A stretch of DNA of 64,000 nt from Pseudomonas sp. GR 6-02 (GCF_001655615.1 NZ_CP011567.1:1-64000), one strand, 5' to 3'; numbered from the stretch's first letter, positions 30,514-39,583 are shown. Notes: generated from the sequence alone by a model not told the origin. A program made the numbers and translations.

Positions 30514-32082
30514 TTAGTCCTCAAACCGGATCGGGCATTTCTCCGCGCCTTCCAGCTTCCTCAATTCCTCCACCACTTGCGGCCGTGCCTGCCGCAGGGT
30601 CAGGCTGCGATCCTGACGCAGCAGCCGTCGTGCTTCCTGGTGCAGCATTTCCACGCCCGAGTAGTCGATGAAGTTGATCTGCTGTGCCTCGATCACCACT
30701 CGCGGGCCTTGCATCCGTTGCAGGCGCACTTGCAGGTAATGGCTGGCGCCGAAAAAGATCGAGCCGCCGACCCTCAGGATGTCTTCGTCACCATTGCGCC
30801 AGTGCTGCACCCGTGGCTGTGAGGTGCGTTTGAGGTAGAAGAACAGTGACGCCAGCACCCCGGCGTAGATCGCCGTCTGCAACTCCAGCAACAGGGTGGC
30901 GACACAGGTCAGCGCCATGACCAGGAATTCGGCATGGCTGACCCGCAACAAGGCACGAATGCCGCGATGATCCACCAATCCCCGAGCGATCAAAAGGATG
31001 CTGCCAGCCATGGCCGGGATCGGGATGTGCGCAATCAATGCCGCACCGAAGATCGCGAACAGTGCCACCCACAGCGCCGAAAAAAACCCGGCCAGCGGTG
31101 AACAAGCGCCGGCATCGTAGCTCAGGCCCGAGCGAGTGAAGGAACCGGCGGACAGCGAACCGGAAAAAAACGCCCCGACCATGTTCGAGAAACCCTGGGC
31201 GCGAACTTCCTGATTGGCATCGAGCAACTGCTGCGAGCGGGCCGACAGGGAGCGGGCAATCGACAGGCTCGTCACCAGCCCGAGCATGCCGACCGCCACC
31301 GCACTGGGCAGCAGGCGCAATATCAGGTCCAGATCCAGCGGCAGCGAGCTGAAGGGCGGCAGCCGCCCGACAAACGCGCTGACCAGCTTCACATGACCGA
31401 ACATCGCTGGCCACAGCCACACCAGCAATCCGCTCAGGGCCAGAGCGATCAACAGCGTCGGCCAGCGCGGCACCAGCAGTTTCAGCACGATGCCAACCGC
31501 GACCGTGGCCAGGCCCAGCAGCAGCGAGGGTTTGTCTACTTCGCCGAGATGATTGAGCAGCATCATCAAGCTGTTGAGCGCCGTGGCCTGGTTGGGCACA
31601 TCCAGCCCCAGCAGGTTCGGCAGCTGCCCGATGGCAATCACCACCGCCGCGCCGAGGGTGAAGCCCAGCACCACCGAGTGAGAGACGAAATTCACCAGGG
31701 CACCGAACCGCAGCAAACCCAGTAACCACTGGAAAATGCCCGCAAGGAAAGTCAGAAGCAGGATCAGCGTGACGTAGTCCTGCGATGCAGGGACGGCCAG
31801 AGGACTGACGCTGGCATACAGGACGATGGAAATGGCCGCCGTAGGGCCGCAGATCAAATGCCACGACGAACCCCAGAGGCAGGCAATCAGCACCGGGATG
31901 ATGGCGGCGTACAGGCCATATTCCGGTGGGAGGCCAGCGATCAGGGCGTAGGCAATCGATTGTGGCAACGCGAGAATCGCACCGCTCAGGCCGACGATCA
32001 GGTCACGACCAACGCTGGCGCGGGTTTGCCGGGGCAACCAGGTCAGGAAGGGAAAGAGTGAATGGCGGCTGGGGAAGGCCAT
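30514..32082 (-). CDS. SulP-family anion transporter with STAS domain
   Basis: SulP proteins carry sulfate or other anions across the inner membrane. The 522-residue protein has about ten or more membrane helices, the family region QSIAYALIAGLPPEYGLYAA near the N terminus, and a C-terminal cytoplasmic STAS domain (about 420-515). The start at MAFPSRHSLFP has GAGAGGA upstream; the longer open frame runs through REP sequence. It is downstream of choX and betC on the same strand, so it may carry choline sulfate or export the released sulfate. A REP pair separates it from choX. Confidence 0.9.
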   Translation of the reverse strand: MAFPSRHSLFPFLTWLPRQTRASVGRDLIVGLSGAILALPQSIAYALIAGLPPEYGLYAAIIPVLIACLWGSSWHLICGPTAAISIVLYASVSPLAVPASQDYVTLILLLTFLAGIFQWLLGLLRFGALVNFVSHSVVLGFTLGAAVVIAIGQLPNLLGLDVPNQATALNSLMMLLNHLGEVDKPSLLLGLATVAVGIVLKLLVPRWPTLLIALALSGLLVWLWPAMFGHVKLVSAFVGRLPPFSSLPLDLDLILRLLPSAVAVGMLGLVTSLSIARSLSARSQQLLDANQEVRAQGFSNMVGAFFSGSLSAGSFTRSGLSYDAGACSPLAGFFSALWVALFAIFGAALIAHIPIPAMAGSILLIARGLVDHRGIRALLRVSHAEFLVMALTCVATLLLELQTAIYAGVLASLFFYLKRTSQPRVQHWRNGDEDILRVGGSIFFGASHYLQVRLQRMQGPRVVIEAQQINFIDYSGVEMLHQEARRLLRQDRSLTLRQARPQVVEELRKLEGAEKCPIRFED

Positions 32083-32144
32083 GGGTCCTCTCGGTACGGG
32101 GTAAATCGTCAGGGTAAAGCATTGGCTCGTAGTGGGCAGATCAT

Positions 32145-32276
32145 TGTGGCGAGGGAGCTTGCTCCCGCTCGGCTGCGCAGCAGTCGCAAATCCGGACAAC
32201 TCGGTGAGGCTGATAAACCGAGTTTGCCGAAATGGGAGTGCTACGCCCTCCAGCGGGAGCAAGCTCCCTCGCCACA
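32145..32276. repeat. REP pair (REPIN), family 2
   Basis: Inverted copies of the family 2 REP (TGTGGCGAGGGAGCTTGCTC and its complement) bound about 130 bp. The left copy is followed by CGGCTGCGCAGCAG. It lies between sulP and choX, and a similar pair is at 43024-43155. A possible role is to make the distal sulP less expressed than choX-betC. Confidence 0.88.
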
Positions 32277-32284
32277 GGGGAACC

Positions 32285-33217
32285 TTACAACTTGGCTTTG
32301 ACCGCCGGCAGAGCATCCTTGCCGTCCACGGTCTTCACGCCCTCCAGCCATTTATCCAGCACCACCGGGTTGGCCTTGATCCACGCCTTGGCCGCGTCGG
32401 CGTTGCTGACCTTCTTGTTCACCACTTCGGCCATGATGCTGTTCTCCATTTCCTGAGTAAAACTCAGGTTGGTGAGCAGTTTGCCGACGTTCGGGCAGGC
32501 CTGTGCATAACCTTTGCGGGTCAGTGTATAAACACTGCCGGTGTCACCGAAGTACTTCTCGCCACCCTTCAGATAATGCATTTTCAACTGCACGTTCATC
32601 GGGTGTGGCGTCCAGCCGAGGAAGGTCACGAACTTCTGTTTCTTCACCGCGCGGGATACTTCGGCCAGCATCGCCTGCTCGCTGGACTCGATCAGTTTCC
32701 ACTGGCCCATCTCGAAGTCATTCTTCTTGATGATCTCTTGCAGCGAAATGTTCGCCGGGGCGCCGGAACCGATGCCATAGATCTTCTTGTCGACTTCTTT
32801 GGGGTGTAGCTCGGCGTACTTGTTCAGGTCGTTAAAGTTATGCACACCCGCGTCCCAGACGTAATCCGGGACCGCCAGGGTGAACTCGGTGCCGTCGAGG
32901 TTCTTCGCCAGCTGCGTGACATCGCCGTTGGCCACGAACTTGTCGTAAAAGCCTTGCTGCGCCGGCATCCAGTTGCCGAGGAAGACGTCCACCTGGCCAT
33001 CCTTCAGACCGCCAAAGGTGATCGGCACCGCCAGCGTGTCGACCTTGGCCTTGTAGCCCATGCCGTCCAGCAGAAACCCGGTGATGGCGTTGGTGGCGGC
33101 GATGTCGCTCCAGCCAGGGTCGGCCATCTTCACCGTTTCGCAGCTTTGCTCGGCGTAGGCCGAGGTGCTGCCCAGAGCCAGAAGCCCGACTGTCAGTACT
33201 GTGGATAACTTTTGCAT
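32285..33217 (-). CDS. choX: Choline/choline-sulfate ABC transporter substrate-binding protein
   Basis: This 310-residue periplasmic protein belongs to the OpuAC-type binding proteins for quaternary amines. A signal peptide (about 1-23, ending SAYA) precedes the mature start EQSCETVKMADPGW, and the family segments DVFLGNWMPAQ and GIGSGAPANISLQ are visible. No permease or ATPase gene for it is in the window, so it must use components encoded elsewhere. The start has AAGGGGA upstream. It lies 16 bp downstream of betC, indicating choline-sulfate capture for that sulfatase. Confidence 0.87.
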   Translation of the reverse strand: MQKLSTVLTVGLLALGSTSAYAEQSCETVKMADPGWSDIAATNAITGFLLDGMGYKAKVDTLAVPITFGGLKDGQVDVFLGNWMPAQQGFYDKFVANGDVTQLAKNLDGTEFTLAVPDYVWDAGVHNFNDLNKYAELHPKEVDKKIYGIGSGAPANISLQEIIKKNDFEMGQWKLIESSEQAMLAEVSRAVKKQKFVTFLGWTPHPMNVQLKMHYLKGGEKYFGDTGSVYTLTRKGYAQACPNVGKLLTNLSFTQEMENSIMAEVVNKKVSNADAAKAWIKANPVVLDKWLEGVKTVDGKDALPAVKAKL

Positions 33218-33233
33218 GGACGTCCCCTTAACA

Positions 33234-34748
33234 TTATTGGTTTTGGCAGGGTTGTGGATAACGGGCTTTACGCTCCAGATCGTCGAGGTCGATGTGGTTG
33301 CGCATGTACTGCTGACTGGCATCTACCAGCGGCTGGTGGTCCCAACTCTTCAGCTTGCCGATGGTCAGGGCGTCGGCGACGAAACGCCGGCGTCGCTGAC
33401 TGGCGAGCACCTGTTGGTGGATCGCCGGGATATTCCATTTGGCCCGTGCTTCGGCGAGAAAATCCTCGAACAGCTGACGATGTTGCGGCGAATGGCTGAG
33501 TTCTTCCTGTTCACGCGGGTCGTTATGCACATCGAAGAGCAGGCAAGGGTCGTCTTCGCTGTAGATGAATTTGTAGGCGCCGCGACGAATCATCATCAAC
33601 GGGCTGATGGTGCCTTCGGCCATGTATTCACCGAACACCTCGTCGTGACCGCCCTGCCCTTGCAGGTGTGAAACCAGCGAGCGGCCGTCCAGCGGCAGGC
33701 CTGGCTCCAATGAGCCGCCGGCCAGTTCCACAAAGGTCGGCAGCAGGTCGGCGGTGGATACCGCTGCGCTGACCCGTCCGGCGCCGAATTGCCCCGGCGC
33801 ACTGATCAGCAGCGGTACGCGGGCGGCCATTTCGTACCAGTGCATCTTGTACCAGAGGCCGCGCTCGCCGAGCATGTCGCCGTGGTCACCGGAGAACACG
33901 ATGATGGTGTCATCGATCAGCCCGGTTTCCTCGAGTGTTTGCAGGAGTTTACCGACGTTGCTGTCGATATAGCTGCACGCACCAAAGTAGGCACGGCGCG
34001 CGTCGCGAATCTTATCCACAGGCAGCGGCTTGTCCCACAGGTCATAGACTTTGAGCAGGCGCTGGGAGTGAGGATCGAGTTCATCCTGTGCGGGTGTTTC
34101 CGGCAAAGGGATGTCGGCGTCGTCGTACAGATCCCAGAACGCCTTGGGAATCGTGTACGGGTCGTGTGGGTGCGTCATCGACACGGTCAGGCAGAACGGC
34201 TGATCGCCATCCTCGCGGATGTGATCGAACAGGTATTGCTGGGCCTTGAACACCACCTCTTCGTCGAAATCCAGCTGATTGGTGCGCACGCAGGGCCCGG
34301 CTTGCAGCACCGACGACATGTTGTGGTACCAGGTCGGCCGCACGTCCGGCTCGTCCCAGTTCACCGCCCAACCGTAGTCGGCCGGGTAGATGTCACTGGT
34401 CAGGCGTTCTTCATAGCCGTGCAACTGGTCCGGACCGCAGAAGTGCATTTTGCCCGACAGCGCGGTGCGGTAACCGAGGCGCCGCAGGTAGTGGGCATAG
34501 GTCGGAACGTCGGCGGGGAAATCGGCCGCGTTGTCGTAAGCGCCGATCTTGCTCGGCAACTGACCGCTGACCAGGGTGAAACGTGACGGTGCGCAGAGCG
34601 GGCTGTTGCAGTACGCGGCGTCGAACACCACGCCTTCGGCGGCGAGGCGGCTCAGATTCGGCAGTTTGATGGGCGAAGGGCCGTAGAACGGCAACATTGG
34701 CGCGGCCATTTGATCGGCCATGATGAAAAGAATATTTTTGCGCTTCAT
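33234..34748 (-). CDS. betC: Choline-sulfatase
   Basis: BetC hydrolyses choline O-sulfate to choline and sulfate. The 504-residue protein is a type I sulfatase: CAPSR within NSPLCAPSRFTL holds the cysteine that is converted to formylglycine, and ILFIMADQM and FSGDHGDMLG contain metal-binding aspartates and histidine. There is no signal peptide, so it acts in the cytoplasm. The start at MKRKNILF is preferred over an ATG 18 bases upstream because it has GGAA upstream. It is transcribed with choX and divergently from the LysR gene. Confidence 0.95.
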   Translation of the reverse strand: MKRKNILFIMADQMAAPMLPFYGPSPIKLPNLSRLAAEGVVFDAAYCNSPLCAPSRFTLVSGQLPSKIGAYDNAADFPADVPTYAHYLRRLGYRTALSGKMHFCGPDQLHGYEERLTSDIYPADYGWAVNWDEPDVRPTWYHNMSSVLQAGPCVRTNQLDFDEEVVFKAQQYLFDHIREDGDQPFCLTVSMTHPHDPYTIPKAFWDLYDDADIPLPETPAQDELDPHSQRLLKVYDLWDKPLPVDKIRDARRAYFGACSYIDSNVGKLLQTLEETGLIDDTIIVFSGDHGDMLGERGLWYKMHWYEMAARVPLLISAPGQFGAGRVSAAVSTADLLPTFVELAGGSLEPGLPLDGRSLVSHLQGQGGHDEVFGEYMAEGTISPLMMIRRGAYKFIYSEDDPCLLFDVHNDPREQEELSHSPQHRQLFEDFLAEARAKWNIPAIHQQVLASQRRRRFVADALTIGKLKSWDHQPLVDASQQYMRNHIDLDDLERKARYPQPCQNQ

Positions 34749-34862
34749 GTGATCGCGGCATTCCATAGTGGATATTTATGCGAGAGTGCTGTGATCGAGC
34801 ATGCAACCCATGGAATTTGTGGTAAAGCCCACGCCAGGCAATGACTAGGATAAGCACAGCTT

Positions 34863-35813
34863 ATGTATGACGCCCTCGGTGATTTGTCTCTGGACCTGTT
34901 GCGCGCCTTTGAAGCCGCGGCCCGCCAGCGCAGTTTCACTGCCGCTGCAGTGGAGCTCGGCACCACGCAACCGGCCATCAGTCAGCAGATCAAACGATTG
35001 GAGGAGCAGCTCGCTACACGATTGTTTGACCGCATTTATCGCGGTATCGAACTGACCGAGGCTGGCGCGATTCTGTTTGAGCAAGTTCGGCTCGGTTTAC
35101 AGAATATCGACGCCGGATTGAGCGCGATCAGTGCACAGCAGCAACACGAAGTGTTGCAGGTGGCCACCGACTTCGCCTTCGCCGCGTACTGGCTGATGCC
35201 ACGGCTGCACCGCTTCCATACCGCCCATCCTCAAGTGGACGTCAGCCTGGTTACCAGTGAGCGCAGCCACAACATGCTGCGCACTGATATCGATGTGGCG
35301 GTGCTGTTCGGCGATGGCCGGTTCAAGCAAGGCGAGAGCCATTGGTTGTTCAGTGAAGAAGTGTTTCCGGTGTGCAGCCCGCTGCTCTTGAAGGATCGTC
35401 CCCTGCCCTTGCCGGCTCAGTCATTGCTGGAGTTTCCGCTGTTGCACCTGCGTGGCGAACACAGCAGCAACTGGTTCGACTGGAGCGGCGTGTTTCGCGA
35501 ACTGGGGATCACGTCGGCGCCAGCGCCGGGGCAACTGCGCTTCGACAATTACACCTTGCTGATTCAAGCGGCGATTGGCGGCCAGGGCGTTGCGATCGGT
35601 TGGCGGCACCTTGTGGATAACTTGCTGGCGCAAGGTTTGTTGTGTCGACCGATTGCCGAGACAGTGATTTCCAGGCTGGGTTATTACGTGGTCCTGCCCC
35701 AGCGCAAACGGCGCGGGGCGTTGATTCAAACATTTGTGGATTGGTTGATGGCGGAACAGGCCAGCAGTGCGCAATCGCTTAATGGTCTTCCTTTGCCATC
35801 GATTGCGGTATGA
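34863..35813 (+). CDS. LysR-family regulator of choline-sulfate use
   Basis: This 316-residue protein has an N-terminal winged helix-turn-helix (about 8-65, with AAARQRSFTAAAVELGTTQ and AISQQIKRLEEQL) and a C-terminal substrate-binding-like effector domain. It is divergent from betC, with about 114 bp between starts, the usual LysR arrangement in which the regulator controls the neighbouring operon and itself. The effector is probably choline sulfate or choline, inferred from context only. A DnaA box lies within the gene at 35612. Confidence 0.92.
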   Translation: MYDALGDLSLDLLRAFEAAARQRSFTAAAVELGTTQPAISQQIKRLEEQLATRLFDRIYRGIELTEAGAILFEQVRLGLQNIDAGLSAISAQQQHEVLQVATDFAFAAYWLMPRLHRFHTAHPQVDVSLVTSERSHNMLRTDIDVAVLFGDGRFKQGESHWLFSEEVFPVCSPLLLKDRPLPLPAQSLLEFPLLHLRGEHSSNWFDWSGVFRELGITSAPAPGQLRFDNYTLLIQAAIGGQGVAIGWRHLVDNLLAQGLLCRPIAETVISRLGYYVVLPQRKRRGALIQTFVDWLMAEQASSAQSLNGLPLPSIAV

Positions 35814-35818
35814 GGGCT

Positions 35819-36484
35819 TTACGGTTCCGAAGTCGCGACAAAATTCACATGCTGACCGACATGCAAATTCAGCCATAACTCATCGGCAATCCCGACGGCA
35901 ACTCGGTTCAGCCGTTCCAGCGGTTCGGCCAGGCCGGGTTCCAGGCTCGTGCTGACGTGACTGAAATGCTCGATGGACAGTCCTGGTACGCCGCGTGGGG
36001 CATTCACCAGGGTCCAGTGCAATGGGCTGCTTTGCAGTGCCTCGCGGATTTCTTCTGCGGCGTGGCGTTGCAGCTCGTCTTCTATCTCCGGATCGTCCAG
36101 CACCTCGAAATCACCCACCACAAACAACCGCGCGATACCCGCGGCCTGCATGCCGTCAATCAGTGCATCCACTGCCAGCACCTGCTCGACCGGGCCAGGC
36201 ACGATGGATTTTTCGATGTGTTCGCTGTTCATCGGCAACCCCGGCGCATCCAGCAGGCAGATCACCGCCGAACAGCCGGCCACGCTTTGCTTGACCCGTT
36301 TGGCATCGAACAGATTGCCGGCCTTGGTGCGCAATCCGGGGCGTGGCGCGAGTGCCGTCAGGTCATCGAGAATCGCGATCACTTCATGTTGGCGCCGCAG
36401 CATTTCCGCCATCAGCGCACTGCCCAGGCTACTCATGGCACCATAAAGCACTACCTTCACTACCGGGGTTTCGGCGTTTTTCAT
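35819..36484 (-). CDS. NAD(P)-binding Rossmann-fold protein
   Basis: This 221-residue protein has an N-terminal nucleotide-binding fold: VVKVVLYGAMSSLGSALMAEML resembles the GxxGxxG motif of NAD(P)H-binding SDR-like proteins. Residues about 70-130 (CLLDAPGLPMN) continue the fold. The catalytic YxxxK is not evident, so oxidoreductase activity is doubtful. The start MKNAETP is chosen because the upstream 24 residues lack support. It is convergent with the LysR gene (5-bp gap), and its function is unknown. Confidence 0.75.
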   Translation of the reverse strand: MKNAETPVVKVVLYGAMSSLGSALMAEMLRRQHEVIAILDDLTALAPRPGLRTKAGNLFDAKRVKQSVAGCSAVICLLDAPGLPMNSEHIEKSIVPGPVEQVLAVDALIDGMQAAGIARLFVVGDFEVLDDPEIEDELQRHAAEEIREALQSSPLHWTLVNAPRGVPGLSIEHFSHVSTSLEPGLAEPLERLNRVAVGIADELWLNLHVGQHVNFVATSEP

Positions 36485-36567
36485 GGCTGTGCTCCGAACG
36501 TCCTGCCTATATAACGTAAGACCTGTGGGGAACGGTGTGGGTTCGACCAGGTTCAAAGGGGTTTCAG

Positions 36568-36894
36568 ATGCAACAGATCAAGGGCTACCACGCCCATGTC
36601 TATTTCGACGCCAATACTCTCCCGCAGGCCCGGGCCTTGTGTGAGCAGGCCGCACAATTGTTTCCACTGAAGATGGGCCGCGTGCATGAACGCCTGGTCG
36701 GCCCGCACCCGGACTGGAGCTGCCAATTGGCCTTCGAGCCGCAATACCTAGGCGAGGTATTGCCGTGGCTGGCGCTCAATCGCAAGGGGTTGGTGGTGTT
36801 CCTGCACCCGGAGACCGGCAACGATCTGCTCGACCACACCGAACACGCGATCTGGATGGGTGCGATCCGGCCGCTGGACCTGTCTGTTTTCTGA
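36568..36894 (+). CDS. DOPA 4,5-dioxygenase-family protein
   Basis: This 108-residue protein matches the small DOPA-dioxygenase-like family: GYHAHVYFDA near the N terminus, LVGPHPDWSCQLAF in the middle and VVFLHPETGNDLLDHTEHAIW near the end. The conserved histidines could bind a metal. The plant and fungal members cleave DOPA extradiol-style, but the bacterial substrate is not established. The ATG at 36568 has AAAGGGG just upstream. It is divergent from the Rossmann-fold gene. Confidence 0.88.
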   Translation: MQQIKGYHAHVYFDANTLPQARALCEQAAQLFPLKMGRVHERLVGPHPDWSCQLAFEPQYLGEVLPWLALNRKGLVVFLHPETGNDLLDHTEHAIWMGAIRPLDLSVF

Positions 36895-37147
36895 TCAGAG
36901 TTGTTCTTCGGGCTCGCCGGACGGCAAATCGAGCAATGGCAGTGGGCGATATCCTGCATGGGGTCGCCAATGTCTTGCTCCCGACCCACATCTACAGACT
37001 TTCAACCCGGCCGACGACCGGTCGTACATTCGGTCAATGCTTTCATCCGCGAAAGCTGGCTGAAAGCTTCCCCGATTAGGATCGCCTCACTGCCGGCAAC
37101 AGACCGGTTGGCCAACGCGAGTGTTTCATTGCCCGCCCGGCCCATTT

Positions 37148-37158
37148 AACAACAACAA
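37148..37158 (+). promoter_or_regulatory. Possible Hfq/Crc-binding CA motif
   Basis: AACAACAACAA matches the A-rich AANAANAA-type motif through which Hfq with Crc represses translation of catabolic genes in Pseudomonas. It lies 12 bases before a small leader ORF and 130 bases before citMHS, whose citrate uptake role is a plausible catabolite-repression target. Confidence 0.5.
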
Positions 37159-37169
37159 TGGTGATTCTG

Positions 37170-37238
37170 ATGTCCGCTCCTATCCGCCTCTTCGCTGCAC
37201 CTCCGCCCGTACGTTTCGTGCTTCCCGTTCTGCGCTGA
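37170..37238 (+). CDS. Putative 22-residue leader peptide before citMHS
   Basis: A short frame opens with ATG 37170 and closes with TGA 37236-37238. The product begins MSAPIRLFAAPPPVR and is rich in Pro, Arg and hydrophobic residues. It sits between the CA motif and the citMHS start, 49 bases upstream of the latter. If translated, it would connect Hfq/Crc control to citMHS through coupling. There is no codon-usage proof, and it may be chance. Confidence 0.35.
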   Translation: MSAPIRLFAAPPPVRFVLPVLR

Positions 37239-37287
37239 CCTCATCGGTTCGCCCATTCCCTAGCCGCGCTACGCCTGGAGTATTCCT

Positions 37288-38595
37288 ATGCTGACTTTCC
37301 TTGGCTTTGCCATGGTCATCACGTTCATGTTCCTGATCATGACCAAGCGCCTGTCCGCGCTGATCGCCCTGATTATCATCCCGATCATCTTCGCCCTGTT
37401 CGGTGGCTTCTCGCCGAAGATCGGCCCGATGATGCTCGAAGGCATCACCAAGCTTGCGCCGACCGGCGTGATGCTGATGTTCGCCATCCTTTACTTCGCC
37501 CTGATGATCGACTCCGGCCTGTTTGACCCGGCCGTGCGCAAGATCCTCAAACTGGTCAAGGGCGACCCGTTGAAGGTGTCGGTTGGTACCGCCGTGCTGG
37601 CGCTGATCGTGTCCATGGACGGTGATGGCGCCACCACTTACATGATCTGCGTGGCCGCCATGCTGCCGCTCTACAGCCGCATCGGCATGAGCCCGCGGAT
37701 CATGGCCGGTCTGATCATCCTCGCCGGTGGCGTGATGAACATGACCCCTTGGGGCGGTCCGACCGCTCGTGCGGCCAGTGCGCTGCATGTGGACCCGTCC
37801 GCGATCTTCGTACCGATGATTCCGGCGATGCTGGCCGGTGTGGTGGCGATTCTGGCGATTGCCTATGTCTACGGTAAACGCGAGCGTGCGCGTCTGGGTG
37901 AATTGCATCTGGTCGGTGATGAAATCGACCACAGCGAAATCAGCGTTTCGCAGTTCCCGGACGCCCGTCGTCCAAAGCTGATCTGGTTCAACGGCGCGCT
38001 GACCCTGGCACTGATGGGCACCTTGATCGCCGGCCTGTTGCCGCTGCCAGTGCTGTTCATGGTGGCGTTCAGTATCGCGATGATCGTCAACTATCCTTGC
38101 CTGCAACAGCAGAAGGACCGCGTTGCGGCCCACGCCGGTAGCGTGTTGGCGGTGGTCGGGTTGATCTTTGCCGCGGGTATCTTCACCGGTATCCTGACCG
38201 GCACCGGCATGGTCGACGCCATGTCCAAGAGCCTGCTGGCAGTCATCCCGGATTTCCTCGGCCCGTACCTCGCCGTGATCACCGCGCTGGTGAGCATGCC
38301 GTTCACGTTCTTCATGTCGAACGACGCATTTTATTACGGCGTGTTGCCAGTGCTTGCTGAAGCCGCCAGTCATTACGGTATAACCGCGGTAGAAATGGCA
38401 CGTGCCTCGATCGTCGGTCAGCCCGTCCACTTGCTGAGCCCGCTGGTACCATCGACCTACCTGTTGGTGGCCCTGGCCGGTATCGAATTCGGTGACCATC
38501 AGCGGTTCACCTTGAAGTGGGCGGTGCTGGTTTGCCTGTGCATACTGGTGGCGGCCTTGCTGATGGGGATATTTCCACTGTTCAGCACGCTATAA
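37288..38595 (+). CDS. CitMHS-family metal-citrate/proton symporter
   Basis: This 435-residue inner-membrane protein has about twelve hydrophobic helices and starts MLTFLGFAMVITFMFLIMTKR. CitMHS members import citrate complexed with a divalent metal such as magnesium, driven by protons; the specific metal cannot be told from sequence. The segments DGDGATTYMICVAAMLPLY and ILAGGVMNMTPWGGP are typical of the family. The ATG has GGAG at 37278-37281, 6 bases upstream. Expression is probably under catabolite control, given the upstream CA motif. Confidence 0.92.
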   Translation: MLTFLGFAMVITFMFLIMTKRLSALIALIIIPIIFALFGGFSPKIGPMMLEGITKLAPTGVMLMFAILYFALMIDSGLFDPAVRKILKLVKGDPLKVSVGTAVLALIVSMDGDGATTYMICVAAMLPLYSRIGMSPRIMAGLIILAGGVMNMTPWGGPTARAASALHVDPSAIFVPMIPAMLAGVVAILAIAYVYGKRERARLGELHLVGDEIDHSEISVSQFPDARRPKLIWFNGALTLALMGTLIAGLLPLPVLFMVAFSIAMIVNYPCLQQQKDRVAAHAGSVLAVVGLIFAAGIFTGILTGTGMVDAMSKSLLAVIPDFLGPYLAVITALVSMPFTFFMSNDAFYYGVLPVLAEAASHYGITAVEMARASIVGQPVHLLSPLVPSTYLLVALAGIEFGDHQRFTLKWAVLVCLCILVAALLMGIFPLFSTL

Positions 38596-38611
38596 GCCAA
38601 GACTCGCCATG

Positions 38612-38645
38612 AGGGGTCCAGGCTTTGTTTGAAGCCTGGGCCCTT
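38612..38645 (+). terminator. Hairpin between citMHS and terC
   Basis: A long stem (AGGGGTCCAGGCTT, loop TGTTT, and complement with one mismatch) lies 17 bp after the citMHS stop. It lacks a good T-run, so it may be a weak terminator or an RNA-stabilising structure. Confidence 0.55.
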
Positions 38646-38677
38646 CGTGGTTTAAACACATCCTCAAAGGAATACAC

Positions 38678-39445
38678 ATGGAATGGCTGACCAACCCTGA
38701 AATCTGGGTTGCCTTCTTCACCCTGACCGCCCTGGAGATCGTCCTGGGCATCGACAACATCATCATGATCTCGATCCTGGTCAGCCGCATGCCCAAACAC
38801 ATGCAGGCGCGTACCCGGATCTTCGGCCTGGCGCTGGCCATGGTCACCCGGATTCTGTTGCTGCTGTCGATCACCTGGGTCATGCGTCTCACCGCGGACC
38901 TGTTCGAAGTGTTCGGCCAGGGTATTTCCGGGCGTGACCTGATCTTGTTCTTCGGTGGTCTGTTCCTGCTGTGGAAAAGCTCGCAAGAGATGTATCACGC
39001 GCTGGAAGGCGAGGATGAAACCAGCGACGAGCCAAGTGGCAAGGGCGGTAACTTCCTCTACACCATTATCCAGATCGCGATCATCGACATCGTGTTCTCG
39101 CTGGACTCCGTCATCACTGCCGTTGGCATGGTGTCCCACGTACCGGTCATGGTCGCGGCAATCATCGTCGCAGTGCTGGTGATGATGTGGGCTTCCGGCA
39201 CCATCAGCGAGTTCATCGACAAGCACCCGTCGCTGAAAATGCTGGCGCTGTCTTTCCTGTTGATCGTCGGTACCGTGCTGATTGCCGAATCCTTCGATGT
39301 GCATGTGCCGAAAGGCTACGTCTACTTCGCCATGGCGTTCTCGCTGGCAGTGGAAGCGATCAACATCAGGATGCGCACCGCGATTGCGAAAAAACGCACA
39401 CAGCAAGAGCCGGTGAAACTGCGCAAGGATGTTCCGGGTCAGTAA
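38678..39445 (+). CDS. TerC-family integral membrane protein
   Basis: This 255-residue membrane protein has about seven to eight helices. It carries the TerC signatures ALEIVLGIDNIIMISIL near the N terminus and IIDIVFSLDSVITAVGM in the middle, each holding a conserved acidic residue in a membrane helix. Family members are linked to metal ion export (for example manganese) and tellurite resistance; this copy's ion is unknown. It ends in a basic tail. A strong terminator follows at 39464. Confidence 0.92.
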   Translation: MEWLTNPEIWVAFFTLTALEIVLGIDNIIMISILVSRMPKHMQARTRIFGLALAMVTRILLLLSITWVMRLTADLFEVFGQGISGRDLILFFGGLFLLWKSSQEMYHALEGEDETSDEPSGKGGNFLYTIIQIAIIDIVFSLDSVITAVGMVSHVPVMVAAIIVAVLVMMWASGTISEFIDKHPSLKMLALSFLLIVGTVLIAESFDVHVPKGYVYFAMAFSLAVEAINIRMRTAIAKKRTQQEPVKLRKDVPGQ

Positions 39446-39463
39446 CCCGAACACCCTGCTGTG

Positions 39464-39489
39464 ACAAAGGGGCCTTCGGGCCCCTTTGT
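39464..39489 (+). terminator. Intrinsic terminator after terC
   Basis: A stem built on ACAAAGGGGCC, the stable loop TTCG and the complement lies 19 bp past the terC stop. Confidence 0.85.
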
Positions 39490-39583
39490 CATGTCTGCAT
39501 CAAACTGTTTTCATGACAGTTTTGTTTCAATCGCTTCTTTAGCTATGCGATGCTGGCGTCCAGACCGTTAGCCAACTACAGCT

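Larger units (their letters stand above)
36895..37287. other. Spacer before citMHS with CA motif and short leader ORF
   Basis: No long gene lies in these 393 bases. The part nearest the citrate-transporter gene contains AACAACAACAA at 37148-37158, which fits the Hfq/Crc recognition pattern of A-rich CA motifs, and a 22-codon open frame at 37170-37238. The left 250 bases show no clear structure. A promoter for citMHS must lie here, but no convincing -35/-10 or -24/-12 pair was seen. Confidence 0.5.

Noticed and set aside
37180..38499. Long minus-strand frame opposite citMHS
   Set aside because: The His/Gln/Asp-rich translation is typical of an antisense shadow of a high-GC membrane gene.
38596..38677. 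Possible manganese (yybP-ykoY) riboswitch before the TerC gene
   Set aside because: The 82-base gap holds only a simple hairpin; the conserved riboswitch bulges and junction bases are not visible.
39502..39522. Pho box upstream of the Na/Pi gene
   Set aside because: The dyad has CTGT and ACAG, but the two direct CTGTCAT-like half-sites of a Pho box are absent, and a MITE-like element separates it from the gene.
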